DNA of 64,000 nt from Aldrovandia affinis (lineage: Eukaryota; Chordata; Actinopteri; Notacanthiformes; Halosauridae). Numbering within the stretch: position 1 is the stretch's first letter; each line of letters begins with the position of its first letter. The DNA is taken from assembly GCA_029706075.1 (NCBI GenBank), contig JAINUG010000138.1:2232001-2296000 (forward strand). Direction: 5' to 3'. This document shows positions 44,458-56,379 of the stretch, piece after piece. Both the position numbers and the translations under genes were made by a program. Under the pieces are notes generated by a model that had not been told where the DNA came from, ran no database searches, and was given only the letters and a program-made list of their open reading frames with translations.

Positions 44458-45980
44458 GATACAATAATACAACATAACAAAAAGTTAAAAGATCATTGAA
44501 TTCAATCTGAATTAATAATTCAATAGTAAGGAACACAGCTTTCTATTGTGTATCCTATCCTTAGAACTAAGTGACAGACACATACAGGCATATGATTATA
44601 TTAGGAGTCCTGTAACTCACAGTGAATCAATCATCAGTTAAGTGGACAACCCAAAATAATGACATACAGGATTGAACAATTATTTGTATTTATTCTTTGA
44701 AATACAGTACAAGATAACAATGGGTATATGAGATGATCTCATCGAAGTGAGTCATGTGGTCATGAGAAATTCAAAAATGAAGCTACATAATTATCAGTTG
44801 CAGCACATGCAAGCACGTTGAAAAACAACTACAAAGGAGGCAATAAAGCTGCAAATGCAATCCCATTCCACAACAGATTTTTGTCTCTGTGGTTTTCAAA
44901 GGCAGTTCTCTGGGAAAAATATCAATACCTGACCTCACTATCATTTATAATTTATCTTATTAGAATTAGTTTTGAGAGACAAAGAAGAAAAAGAAAATAA
45001 CAAACTTGCAGTGTCCAGTTGGACATATCCCACTCATAAGGTACCATGCACACAAAGGCCTTTACAATGCCCATTAGAAAATATGTACATCCAACAAATC
45101 TCCCTGGTGATCTCTCTTCAGTGATCCATTCTGGGTGTTCTTTTCTGAGTGTCAGCATTTTATGCAGAGCTATTTTTGTCCATTTTATCTGGAGTATTCA
45201 GAATCAGAGTGGAGGTAATGCACAATGAGAAATAGGCAGGAAAGAGATGGCAGGTCAATGGATAATTGTTGTGGCTGATTGCTCAGCAATGGAGGTCAGG
45301 TCTGTGTTTGAAACAGTCACATCCATTAGGCCTACAGTACCAAAAAGTGGATCCTTAGGAATTCAATCAGATTTCTTTGGATAACAGACAGTACTCTGCA
45401 GGCAGTATGTGGAGCAGAAGCTGGGATTTCACTGTGAAGGACTGGGAAATGGATGGTAGTAGAAACACTTCCCTTTGTAGAGGTACATTTTCTGAGGTAA
45501 TTAAATGAGCCTTCTTTGTTTTAAAGCCACAGCCTCCATATTTATAGATAGACAGTCAGTGAATGTAGCAGAAGAGATATTTATGTACATGGCTTAGGAC
45601 ATTGGTCCTAGGTCAGTGCACACTTAATACACATCTTGTAAGTCGCTCTGGATAAGAACGTCTGCTAAATGCTTAAAATGTTAAATGTAAAATGTACACC
45701 TGAGGTCATGGGCCTCAAGTAAGTACACAATTAAGACAGTCAGTACATGGTTAACACTAGGAGGTTTCTAGGCATACAGGAATAATGCATTTTGGATATC
45801 AACATTTTAAAGTAGTAATAATTCCATTTAGTACATACGATCTCAAAGATAATGATTTGTTTTTGTTCAGGCAGGTTGTAAGAAATATTAAAATACCTAA
45901 ACTTCTTATTTCCACAAGCAGACTAATATATTCACAACTTTACAGCATGCAACCCTGCGTACTTTTCATAGTGAATTCTA
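44458..45980. other. Spacer with a SINE tail fragment
   Basis: No gene recognised. A plus-strand SINE tail (CTTGTAAGTCGCTCTGGATA, 45,634-45,690) and the ~100-bp segment shared with 41,885-41,985 are noted. Confidence 0.5.
45634..45695 (+). repeat. SINE tail fragment
   Basis: GTAAGTCGCTCTGGATAAGA, then CGTCTGCTAAATGCTTAAAA and a TGTTAAATGTAAAATGTA end. Head absent. Confidence 0.75.
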
Positions 45981-47004
45981 TGAGACGGGTACGTGAGGGT
46001 TGGACCCGAAATGCACGACTCAGACAAAATGACATAAAATAAAGACCCGCAAGGGCTTTATTAGAGGATTGTTCAGGAGACGTAGTCAAAACAAAAGCAA
46101 AGTCTGATAACCGAAAAATCAAGCCAATAACCAAAATACAGTACCGAGGGAGAAGGCAGTCTCGAACTCGGTAAACCATGCAAAGAATCTAAATAAACCA
46201 GAGTAGCTGTCAGCGGGGCAGAGGTACAGGAGGACGGTAGGCAGGCTCGTAGTCAGGGACGGTGCAAGAGTCAAGACCGAAGTCTGCTCAAGGGGCAAAG
46301 GCACAAAAGACAGCAGGCAAAAACTCGTGGTCTAAACAGGCAGTGGTAACAAAACGGCAGGCAGTAACAATGGTCAGAAAACAGGCTTGGATCGTAACAA
46401 AGAAATCAGACTAGGGTAATGCTCAAAGGTGCTATAGAGATATAGGCAACAATTTCGCAAGGACGTGACAAAAACACTGAGCTTATATGGAGGTGTAGAC
46501 AGGTGCAGACACTTAGCTTGAGAACAGAGCGAAACAGAAAACAGCTGAGGAGAGCATGACAAGGTAACAAGATAATTAGTCGTTGTTAGTAATTATCCTA
46601 TCCTGACCTAGCGTTAGTAGATTAGTAAATTGACATGAACTAGAAACGAACGGAAACATGAATACACATGGTTAGTGAGTTAGTAATTAGGAAATCTCCA
46701 GCACGTTGGCAATTAGAGTTACTAAATTGACAATCGTGCTAGCAGAAACAATAAACCTATCTAATCATTAGTAAATTAGTTAATTAGTAAATCAGACAAG
46801 GAGTTAGAAACAATAAGGAAACGTGAGCGACAGCGAGAGAGAGAGAGAAAGCATGAACGCAAGATCTGCGGAAAGAACATGGAAAAGTGTATGACTTAAC
46901 TATGAACCGAAACGTAACATGAAAACAGAATCAAGACATGACATGAAATGAAACGTGACATGAATGAAACATAAAACATAGCATGAATACGTGGAACCGT
47001 GACA
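45981..47004 (-). mobile_element. Solo LTR, 1,024 bp, perfect TTCTA duplication, fossil
   Basis: On the minus strand it begins TGTCACGGTTCCACG and ends TACCCGTCTCA; TTCTA flanks both sides (45,976-45,980; 47,005-47,009). On the minus strand an AATAAAG signal near 46,062 precedes a GGGTCTTTATTTTATGTC-type stretch and a GGGTCCAACCCTCACG segment, a normal R/U5 layout. TTACTAAT-rich middle part as in the LTR at 3,690. No internal genes remain. Confidence 0.85.
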
Positions 47005-47009
47005 TTCTA

Positions 47010-48768
47010 ATTTTTGTAAGAATAAGAAATGCATCATTATTTTCTTGAGAATTGTCTTTAAACATGTCTTATAAAATATAAGTACAGAAAGTACATTTAA
47101 TGGAACATGATAAAGCTCCTATTTATGATGAACAATAAGTATATGTGCAGAAAACACAGTGATACAGTGACACTGATCAGCCAAGAGAGACAATTCATCT
47201 TAAAAGAGGCTAATTGAAATACACAGGTAAAACACGAATGGGGTTATAAATGTAGGCTACATTAACACACTGTGGCAGGATCAGGGGTGCTGGGTTTCAA
47301 TGCCGCCAAAGCTCAATAACAAAATCATCATACACTGGCAAAATAGGAAACAGAGGAGAAATTGATTTGGGCAATATTACACAGTAGGGGAAAATGGGGA
47401 AGCAAACCCGTACTGGGCAGAACAAAAATATTATATATCAAATTAATGTTTAACCATTCAAAACGGTTAAACAATTCTTATAGTTTAAACAGTAAATTAT
47501 TAAATAATTGTATCTTCACCAACACAGCTTCAGCAATCACCAAACTTGGCAAACTGTGCTTGTGAAGAACTCAAATTAAAAACAAATGCTGAGGCAGCCA
47601 CTCACTTGGCTGCCTCACCATCATGTATGGTATGTTATGTGAACGGTAGGAAAAGTTCCCTGTTAATATCTTATTATTTATTTTGCCTTAAAGTGTTTTT
47701 TAAAATTGTTATTAAATGGGGTGTCCATCTGAAAAGAGGAGACTTAACTCCCTCACAATTTGACTGAAGTGTGTTCATAAATCTTAATTACTATCCACAT
47801 AAAGGTTATGCTTTAAGAGCTTCTACATATGTGGAAGGCAATAACAATTTTTTGCAAAATGAGCTCTCGCCCCTGCTGAATAATTTCATCGTAATTTTGC
47901 ACGTTTCTCATTTCTAATTTCTCCAGGTTAACTCCTTCTAAGTGTACACAAAGTGAGGTCATCAGAGAAATCTAAAATGCTGTCTGGGAGTGTGCTTGGT
48001 CTGATACCCAAACTGCAGTGGGAAGAGAAGTTTGTTTTCCTGATAATATTATGAAGTATTGAGCATTGAGCTTGCAGAAATTTACTTTCTCAGTGTAATC
48101 ACTGAGCCAAAGGGTTCCCTGAGGTTTGTCAGGAAAGTGGAGAGTGTTGACAGGCTTGATAATGCATGCATAAAGAATGGTTCCTTCTTAAAGAGCACCT
48201 GACATTGCCACAGGTAATTACATTTATCAATATACATCCTCGATTGTAGTATGTTGGCAGTTTTTTCACTTTGTGACCACCCAACATATAACCCCATTTA
48301 TACATTTCCGCACTTTCATAGAATGTTTGGGATGTGACTCAAAAGAGCAAGACTGATAACCACACCAAGATGTAATTCTTTCTTTATTCTTGCCATCTAG
48401 CTAAGATCTACAGTATATCTATCTATATTTCTATATTCAGCATGTACACCACTTTATTGTCACCACTTTATATTATCTGATATCTATACTATCTTAGGCT
48501 GTTTGAGAGAATATTTAAATCCTCAGAAATCCACCCCACTGACCCGCCGCACGGTGAGCATATTTTGTCTGAAATCAAGTCACGTACTGTACAGTACCAT
48601 TATGAAAAGCAGTGTGTGTTGGAAAATACTGCCATGACATGCCCCCCATGTGCATATGAATGGTATGCTCTTGTTAACATTAAATATACATGTATTCCCC
48701 CTCCCTAATATCTGCACTTTCACCCCTGTGAAAACTTTCTTTTTATGTAGTCTGGCTTCATCCACGCT
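47010..48768. other. Spacer without recognised gene
   Basis: AT-rich, no family recognised. Confidence 0.45.
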
Positions 48769-50109
48769 TCAGTATCATATGCAGCTTGTAAATCGATCTA
48801 CAAACACACAAGTACATTTTTCTGCCGTCACAAAAGTTGTGAAAGCACACACTAAACTATAGTGACGAATTGTTTTGCCAATATGCATTTGTTCATCAAG
48901 GTCTTGGTTATGTAAGGATGTCAAAATAGTTTAGCACATCTGAGATCTAAATAGCTAAAAACCTGTTTTTATCAGAACTGGTCAAATTTATTTCAGGCTG
49001 TGGGAGGGCTATATGCTAATTTCCTGAATATTTCCTGAATATTCATGATCCACACCTGAGGATTGTCCACACCTGTAAGATCTGTCAGATGGGCCATCTC
49101 TCTCTCAACGGCCATCACACAAAGACAAAAGCCATCAGAGTAAGCAATAGTCAGTGAGCCATGCAGAAGACAGAAAAACATTTTGGAAGATTTATTGAAA
49201 ACATCACACAAACTATATGCCAAAAAATCGAAATTAAAACATGGTGAGACAATCTGTTCTTTCAGTCTTTGGTACCACTTCTCAAAACAGTTTCTGGTGA
49301 ACTGTAGACACAAGGGAACATCACAAACCTTGCACTCCCATGGAGTGCACTGTTGTTTCCCCGACATCTTGCAGAGTACGCATTTCTTGCGACCAACAGA
49401 AGCCAGTTTGCCAACATCCAGAGTCTGTTTGGCAGTGGGCGCAGGCACATGATCAAATGTAGCCCGTTTTCTAGGTTTAAGATATTTATTTATCTTTAAA
49501 CGTCTGTAGGAAAACGAAAGCAAAATCTGTGTCTGCGAAGACATGGAAAGACATAAACAAAACAAAACAAAATAAACAACGATCAGGAACAAACAAAGTA
49601 AAACGGTAAATCCAAAACGTATCCAAAAACTTGGAATAAACTAAACACTGGGAATCTAAACAATAATAAGCACACACGAACAAACAAGTTCTTGAGAGGC
49701 AAGAAACATTACCTAATTAACACCTAAACCTAAACACCTAATTAAAAAAACTCATATTATTTGCCAGTGCTCAAATCGGAATGTCACGATTCTAAGGTTT
49801 CTGTCAATGTTTTTGCCGCGTGTGTATGATAAAATCTCACGACCTAGCACCTAGTTACTATGTCAATAGAAGGGGGATGGTACTTCCAGGTAAAACAGAT
49901 AGGAAAAGGCATGGTTTACTTTTGGTCTAATTAACCTAATTTAAAAAATCTCATATTATTTGCCAGTGCTCAGATCGGAAAGTCACGATTCTAAGGTTTC
50001 TGTCAATGTTTTTGCTGCGTGTGTATGATAAAATCTTGCAACGTTAGAAATAGTAATATACTTTTATTGCTGCTCGGATCGTCGGCGATCCAGTCAACCT
50101 CAGGGGGTT
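48769..50109 (-). mobile_element. piggyBac-B copy 4, left end missing
   Basis: Homology to the family begins abruptly at 48,769 (CAGTATCATATGCAGCTTGT), so about 120 bp including the 3' terminal repeat are lost. The other end is intact: CAACCTCAGGGGG followed by TTTTAA (50,108-50,113). The ~100 bp next to that end are partly duplicated (about 49,745-49,845 and 49,945-50,045, both with GCCAGTGCTCARATCGGAA and CACGATTCTAAGGTTTCTGT). It encodes the longest Cys-rich-domain frame of the family. Confidence 0.85.
48993..49592 (-). CDS. piggyBac-B C-terminal Cys-rich domain frame, 199 codons
   Basis: The recognisable part is about residues 30-115: RRLKINKYLKPRKRATFDHV, PAPTAKQTLDVGKLASVGRK, KCVLCKMSGKQQCTPWECKV and CDVPLCLQFTRNCFEKWYQR. 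The pattern C-x2-C...C-x4-C-x2-C...C...C is the zinc-binding domain at the C-terminus of piggyBac transposases, which binds subterminal transposon DNA. In the copy at 55,057 a stop follows EKWHQRL, so the last ~85 codons here are probably read-through of the 3' UTR. The catalytic DDE domain is absent; the first ~28 hydrophobic residues come from sequence fused by the internal deletion. Not a transposase; at most a DNA-binding peptide. Confidence 0.7.
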   Translation of the reverse strand: MFLIVVYFVLFCLCLSMSSQTQILLSFSYRRLKINKYLKPRKRATFDHVPAPTAKQTLDVGKLASVGRKKCVLCKMSGKQQCTPWECKVCDVPLCLQFTRNCFEKWYQRLKEQIVSPCFNFDFLAYSLCDVFNKSSKMFFCLLHGSLTIAYSDGFCLCVMAVEREMAHLTDLTGVDNPQVWIMNIQEIFRKLAYSPPTA

Positions 50110-50113
50110 TTAA

Positions 50114-51198
50114 TACACTACCCTCAGAAAGCACCACTCTCAGAATGTGATTCCCTTAAAGACTTTGAATACAAATATTTTACAATTATATTTATAATTA
50201 GCAGCATTGGATTAGAAGCTACCTTTAAAAGAGACATGCAGAAAAGCTTGGAGTTAGTGATTAGTGTGCTGGGGAGAGTCTGCAGCTAATTGACTTCTTT
50301 TTTTGTTGTTTATACAGGAGGTATAGCTTAATCAGAAGTATGCACTAAATTGTACAGTATCATGTTATAACTGAAAAAATGCCATTGATTTTTTTAAAAT
50401 AAAATAACTGCAACTCTTGGCAAGACCAACATTGTTTGGCAAGTTCAGTCACTAAAATTAGCTCTGTGTACTTAAATTATGTACAGTATGTGAAGAAAAA
50501 AAATCTTGCATTTTTGTTTTAAGTTTAAGGACAAATGTTGGTTGTGCTTTAAGTTGGTAACATTACAGTATGTTGCACCTATACCTGTGTAGTTATATCG
50601 TAACTACTAGTAACAAGCACTCATAGCAAACTAGTAACAAGGTAACAAGCGGTTATGTAAGGAAGTTGCTTGAAGTGGTTTATTCCACATATACCACAAC
50701 TATGTGCCACAAAAAAGTATTAAAATGCTAAATTGTTCAAAATTAAAACTGTTATCAAGTAAAAATAATCATATTTTGCTATGTGTAAATCTGACAAGAA
50801 ATATAATTCCTCATTTGTCCAAATTCAGGAAGCAATTACTGCTGCACAGTAGATGGCAGCAATGTGGCCATCCTCCTGCCACCATGTTTCACGTTGTAAT
50901 GGGGTACATGTGTACAATGGGGTGCAGTGGGGTTCATTCATGCACATTTCCTATTGAGTTCAATGAGAGAATTAGCTTGGAGGAACCAATAAAGTACCCC
51001 TTTACGATATGAAGCATGGTGCCAGAAGGGTGGTGATTTTACTTTGCTTTGATAGTTCAGGACCTGGAAATTGAGTCAAGCAGAATTTGTCAAACGATGA
51101 GCCCAATGACTCCATGTACACAGTGAATGAGTAGTAAAAAATTGTATTTATTATTCCATTATAAAAAACCCAAACACATTTGGAATCATAATGGTATT
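50114..51198. other. Spacer without recognised gene
   Basis: AT-rich; a 102-codon frame at 50,704-51,012 has no family features. Confidence 0.45.
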
Positions 51199-52525
51199 GT
51201 CGGAACAGTGAAGTTAGAATAAAAATGATCTATTCTCTGAATCCAGTAGCCTTAACAGTGAAATGCCATTTGTTTGAAGTTCAGTACTCTGAATATTGAA
51301 CACAATTGGTATTACGCGTTAAAACCCCTCACTTATCCTACATGTAAAATATATTAATTTATTTAATATAATAATCGCTACACAGGATGCCAATTATCAA
51401 TTCAAACATTAGGCTACTGAATTCACCGCTGTGCGGTTTGAGAGTTTTTTTCATAAGGCGTTGCATTTTCAAATGCATCCGAGATTGGTGCTTGTTTGCG
51501 CTGGGACTGATTCTGGGATGTGATTTTGGTAAATGAGTTCTGGGAGACAAAGCTAGTCTGCAAGTATGTGTTGGAATCAAATGTAAGACAAAACATGCCC
51601 AGCTTCGAGCGTTGCTATAGATTTCTATCGTAAACTTTGGTGGTATGATATTGCAAATGCTCATATTGGAATAGTGATCGCAATAAGATATATCATTCAC
51701 TACTACTCATAACTTGTGCTGGACATATTTTTGCAGCAAAAAGCTATATAAAAGCACAAATGTAAACACAAAGATAAATGTAGCTAATGTTTTCATTTTG
51801 TCGGAACAGTGAAGTTATAGAATAAAAATGGTCTATTCTCTGAATCCAGTAGCCTTAACAGTGAAATGCCCTTGTTTAAAGTTCAGCACTCTGAATACTG
51901 AACACAAGTGGTATTACGTGTTAAAACCCCTCACTTATCCTACATAAAATATTTATTTAATTTAATGTAATAATCGCTACACAGGATACCAATTATCAAT
52001 TAGATTGGTGCTTGTTTGCGCTGGGACTGATTCTGGGATGTGATTTTGGTAAATGAGTTCTGGGAGACAAAGCTAGTCTGCAAGTATGTGTTGGAATCAA
52101 ATGTAAGACAAAACATGCCCAGCTTCGAGCGTTGCTATAGATTTCTATCGTAAACTTTGGTGGTATGATATTGCAAATGCTCATATTGGAATAGTGATCG
52201 CAATAAGATATATCATTCACTACTACTCATAACTTGTGCTGGACATATTTTTGCAGCAAAAAGCTATATAAAAGCACAAATGTAAACACAAAGATAAATG
52301 TAGCTAATGTTTTCATTTTGTCGGAACAGTGAAGTTATAGAATAAAAATGGTCTATTCTCTGAATCCAGTAGCCTTAACAGTGAAATGCCCTTGTTTAAA
52401 GTTCAGCACTCTGAATACTGAACACAAGTGGTATTACGTGTTAAAACCCCCTCACTTATCCTACATATATTTATTTAATTTAATGTAATAATCGCTACAC
52501 AGGATACCAATTATCAATTAAATCT
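51199..52525. repeat. Tandem array, ~520-600-bp units
   Basis: GTCGGAACAGTGAAG starts units at 51,199, 51,800 and 52,320. Unit 1 is 601 bp, unit 2 520 bp, unit 3 partial (about 205 bp). Unit 1 has ~80 extra bp around 51,400-51,485. Units 1 and 2 are nearly identical over AGATTGGTGCTTGTTTGCGC through GCTAATGTTTTCATTTTGTC, which gives the two copies of the same ~74-residue frame (51,359-51,700 and 51,996-52,220, minus); I do not think that frame is a gene. Confidence 0.85.
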
Positions 52526-52980
52526 ACGAATCCGTTGATAGGCAGAGCAAACTGGTGGATCAGCCTTCATCAAAATATACAACTCACAATTCAATTAAAA
52601 TTAACAGCTGGTTTATTCAGTTACAACAGTTAGACAAAACATTCAACATCCAATCTACAGGCGTAGGTTCAACTACCTTAACTAATACTAAATCGGAACA
52701 TCCAATATGTAGGGTTTAGTTCTGTCTCCTCACATGTGGAACATCTATCGCTACCATTCCACAAGCTTGCTCATACCACGTCAAGCTCAGCTCGTATCTG
52801 GCTGCGACCTGAAAGATGTAAATTCCAAACTGGATAATCCCAACAATTATCACCCACATGGAAATAAACATTCAATTGGATATTCTGGCTTAACAAATAC
52901 TAAATTCTAGACATAACATTTACATGTAACAATCACAAAAGAGATTAAATGGAAGAAAATGATACCAAATCAAGCTTGTC
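52526..52980. repeat. Continuation of the array element, shared with 61.4-61.8 kb
   Basis: CGTTGATAGGCAGAG, ATCAAAATATACAACTCACA and CATGTAACAATCACAAAAGA recur in the same order at 61,418-61,795. The tandem units therefore form one end of a longer dispersed repeat. Family unknown. Confidence 0.7.
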
Positions 52981-53985
52981 TCTCTCCAATAACAAACACA
53001 CGCAGATGAGGTGTTAGCTGGCACCAGTCTTCCAAGAGAAACAGGACAGAGCAAGAGTAGAATTCCCCCAATCTAAGCATCCTGTCACCAGCAGGTCAGA
53101 CTTTAAGTGTTGGGGGGGGTAGTTGGCTCACTCCCTTCTTAGCCCATAATTTACGATTTGTGGGAAGGTCCAGCCCAAGCCAGGTTCAGACTCTCTTTTT
53201 ATATTTTTGTGTTGGGTCGCTTACAACCACAATATATATTTTCAAGGTTGCAATTGATATGCTACTCTCATGTTGAGAATCGTGGCGATATCAAACATCA
53301 CTAGGGCCTGGTGAAGCCAGCTTCATTTATACCAAGATGTTGGTTGAGCTGATATTTGGGGAGGCATAATATGCTCAAGAGCATTGCTACCAAGTGAAGA
53401 GGCCAATCATACCATGTTTACCTCTGCTTTAATCTAGCGGGTCATAATTATTTTCTCCATGATCCATAATATTCAGCTCAACTGTAGGTATAAACCTGAA
53501 GTTGTGGGGTGTGGCACTGGCCCACCAACTCAAGTGCCCTGGCTTCACTCACAGAGCCATAACCCCGCCAAAGATGGCCCCACTCTGTCTGCCTACGCAG
53601 GATGGCTAAAATGCGCCTCCATGCAATACTAGTGCCAGTGGAATCTCAAGAACGCATACTGCTCTGCTCTCTGCTCAACAGCTTGATTGGATGACAACTG
53701 CTTGATCAGACAGCAACATTAGTTAAGGGGGAGGAAGCCATGAGGGTTTGTCAATATAGTGTCTGCCATAGCCTTCTTAGCTGGCCAGTTTTATTCAGCC
53801 TGTCACTTCAATGTAGTTGTTTTTGTGTTGAAATATTTTTGAACTTTGCAACTGTTTATTTGTATTATTCTTTATTTCATGACTGATAGTTTCCTAAGCA
53901 TGTCGTTTTGGAAAAAAATCTAGGTGGTGCTTTGGGCTACGGATCTGGATGTTCTGGATGTCCATAATACGAGATTATTTTTCCT
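52981..53985. other. Spacer with an imperfect inverted repeat
   Basis: Near 53,312-53,510, TATACC...TTGGTTGAGCTGATATT is answered by AATATTCAGCTCAACTGTAG GTATA. No gene recognised. Confidence 0.45.
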
Positions 53986-54160
53986 TTTTAGAACATAAGA
54001 ATTCATAGAGACAATAATTGGCTATTTTGCCCACCTAGAATATAAAAAACCTCTATCAAATCCCCCATGTCCTACCAGGAACCTATTTAGTTTCCCTTTG
54101 CACTTTTCTTTTCTTTCTTCTGTACACAATACTCTAAATGAGGTCTGACAAAGGCATTAT
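53986..54160 (-). mobile_element. CR1-like LINE 3' fragment
   Basis: The minus strand reads [14 protein letters not shown] (54,115-54,165), the same motif as in the CR1 tail at 56.4 kb ([15 protein letters not shown]); a decayed remainder leads to GAACATAAG-type sequence at the plus-strand left end. Only a few tens of codons are recognisable. Confidence 0.65.
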
Positions 54161-54203
54161 ACAGGGGGTAGACAAAATAATGGAAACACCAAACAAAAAA
54201 GAA
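54161..54203 (+). mobile_element. Tc1-like terminal fragment
   Basis: ACAGGGGGTAGACAAAATAA TGGAAACACC is the start of a fish Tc1 terminal repeat; the element is cut after ~40 bp by piggyBac-B copy 5. Confidence 0.5.
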
Positions 54204-54207
54204 ATAA

Positions 54208-55882
54208 CCCCCTGAGGTCGACTGGATCGCCGATGATCCGAGCAGCAATAAAAGTATATTACTATTTCTAACGTCGCAAGATTTTATCATACACACGCGG
54301 CAAAAACATTGACAGAAACCTTAGAATCACGACTTTCAGATTTGAGCACTGGCAAATAATATGAGATTTTTTTAATTAGGTTAATTAGACCAAAAGTAAA
54401 CCTTGCCTTTCACTCTCTGTTTTACCTAGAAGTACCGTCCTCCTTCTATTGACATGGTAACTATGGGCTTGTTTCAGGGAGGGGCGTGGGGCCATGTGTG
54501 AAATCGCCGTGTAAACAACATACAATGTCCTGACATTATATAGCATCTTGTCTGTGTTTACGGTTGCGAGCTGCCAGCAACAGACGGTGTATGCTGATAT
54601 TTATTTTATTTCCCATGTTTTCAAATACTTGTGAAAATATATGAATTCCGCGTCTTGTGACGCTATACGGAAACAATCAGAGTCATTGCGAACTGCTGCG
54701 AATAATTAACGGGAGGATATTTAACCACCTGGCATTCTCTGGTTCGGCGATTGGACATTATCTAGCTTAGCTTGATAGTACCTATTGTGATTAATGTTTC
54801 TTGCCTCTCGAGAACTTGTTTGTTCGTGTGCTTATTGTTGTTTAGATTCCCAGCGTTTATTTTTTTCCGAGTTTTTGGATACGTTTTGGATTTACCGTTT
54901 TACTTGCTTTGTTTGTTCCTGATCGTTGGTTATTTTGTTTTGTTTTGTTTATGTCTTTCCATGTGTTCGCAGACACAGATTTTGCTTTAGTTTTCCTACA
55001 GACGTTTAACGATAAATAAATATCTTAAACCCAGAAAATGGGCTACTTTTGATCATGTGCCTGCGCCCACTGCCAAACAGACTCTGGATGTTGGCAAACT
55101 GGCTTCTGTTGGTCGCAAGAAATGTGTACTCTGCAAGATGTCGGGGAAACAACAGTGCACTCCATGGGAGTGCAAGGTTTGTGATGTTCCCTTGTGTCTA
55201 CAGTTGACCAGAAACTGTTTTGAGAAGTGGCACCAAAGACTGTGAAAGAACAGATTTTCTCACCATGTTTTAATTTAGAATTTGATGTATATAGTTTGTG
55301 TGATGTTTTCAATTAATCTTCCCAAATGAAAATAACTTTTTTTTCTGTCTTCTGCATGGCTCACTGACTATTGCTTACTCTGATGGCCTTTGAGAGAGAG
55401 ATGGCCCATCTGACAGATCTTACAGGTGTGGACAACCCTCAGGTGTGGATCATGAATATTCAGGAAATTATCATATAGCCCTCCCACAGCCTGAAATAAA
55501 TTTGACCAGTTCTGATAAAAACAGGTTTTTAGCTATTTAGATCTCAGATGTGCTAAACTATTTTGACATCCTTACATAACCAAGACCTTGATGAACAAAC
55601 TCATACTGGCAAAACAATTTGTCACTATAGTTTAGTGTGTGCTTTCATTTTGTGACGGCAGAAAAATCTTCTTTATAACTTGTGTGTTTGTAGATCTATT
55701 TACAAGCTGCATATGATACTGACCAAACGATTGATGGCATATAAATGTAGCTATGATTGTCCTTCAAATAAAAATATCAAACACTTTGGAGTAAGTGTGT
55801 GTTAAGTTGATGAAATTGAGATAAATATCAGTCCACGCCAAAATCACAAAGCTTCTCTGAGCTAAGCACGGACCTCAGGGGG
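54208..55882 (+). mobile_element. piggyBac-B copy 5, both ends present
   Basis: Left end CCCCCTGAGGTCGACTGG after ATAA (54,204-54,207, one change from TTAA); right end CACGGACCTCAGGGGG before TTAA (55,883-55,886). The terminal inverted repeat CCCCCTGAGGTC is about 12 bp. A subterminal hairpin GGATCGCCGATGATCC lies at the left. The copy sets the family's strand: the Cys-rich domain reads on the plus strand near the right end. No catalytic domain. Confidence 0.9.
55026..55245 (+). CDS. piggyBac-B Cys-rich domain frame (copy 5)
   Basis: KYLKPRKWATFDHVPAPTAK continues through GKLASVGRKKCVLCKMSGKQ, CTPWECKVCDVPLCLQLTRN and CFEKWHQRL, then TGA. The annotated ATG-less start is where homology to the copy at 49 kb begins; an in-frame Met is at 55,057 (GTG/ATG region, MPAPTAK). 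All zinc-ligand cysteines of the domain seen in copy 4 are kept. Upstream (54,772-54,990) an unrelated hydrophobic frame replaces the catalytic domain. Confidence 0.65.
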
Positions 55883-55886
55883 TTAA

Positions 55887-56379
55887 AGGTGCGTCTCGTC
55901 TTTCGGACCGTACCGTCATAGGTGCACACCTCCAACACCCCACTCAACCTCCAAATATGGTCAACTCGGAAACAGGAAGAAAGAGGGCAATTAGCGGCAT
56001 GTCCAAAATGCATTACAAAAAAATATTAATTACATGGCAAATATACTGTAAATAACGAATCCCTGGTAAAACATTAAGGGATAATACAATGGAGGAAATA
56101 AGTCACTGTGATGCAATGGATGGGATTGTTAACCCTTACACTTCCCACTTGTTACAAATGCACTAAACATATCAATAATTATAAATATAATTTATATAAG
56201 GGTATTGCACAAAATACAAACCAAATTGAAAATATTTATGCTTTGTGCAGCTCACTTAAAATAAAAAGTTTATTTCTCAAAATTATGTTTTCGTTGTAGG
56301 TTGTAGGTGTAGGTTGATGTAGGTTATTCCCCAAACACCTGACTAGTGTTTCCCACTTTTCCTACGTAAATTTAAGCCT
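55887..56379. other. Spacer without recognised gene
   Basis: No family recognised; the first 130 bp are GC-richer than the rest and end at a GGCGGCATG-like patch. Confidence 0.4.

Noticed and set aside
51359-52220. Repeated ~74-113-codon minus-strand frame as a gene family
   Set aside because: Duplicated only because it lies in the tandem array; composition is unconvincing and the second locus at 61 kb does not keep it.
51199-52525. CRISPR-like array
   Set aside because: Units are 520-600 bp with no short repeat/variable spacer pattern, and the DNA is vertebrate nuclear.
54772-54990. Hydrophobic 72-codon frame of piggyBac-B as a membrane protein
   Set aside because: Recurs only as a by-product of T-rich non-coding transposon DNA; copies differ freely in sequence and frame.
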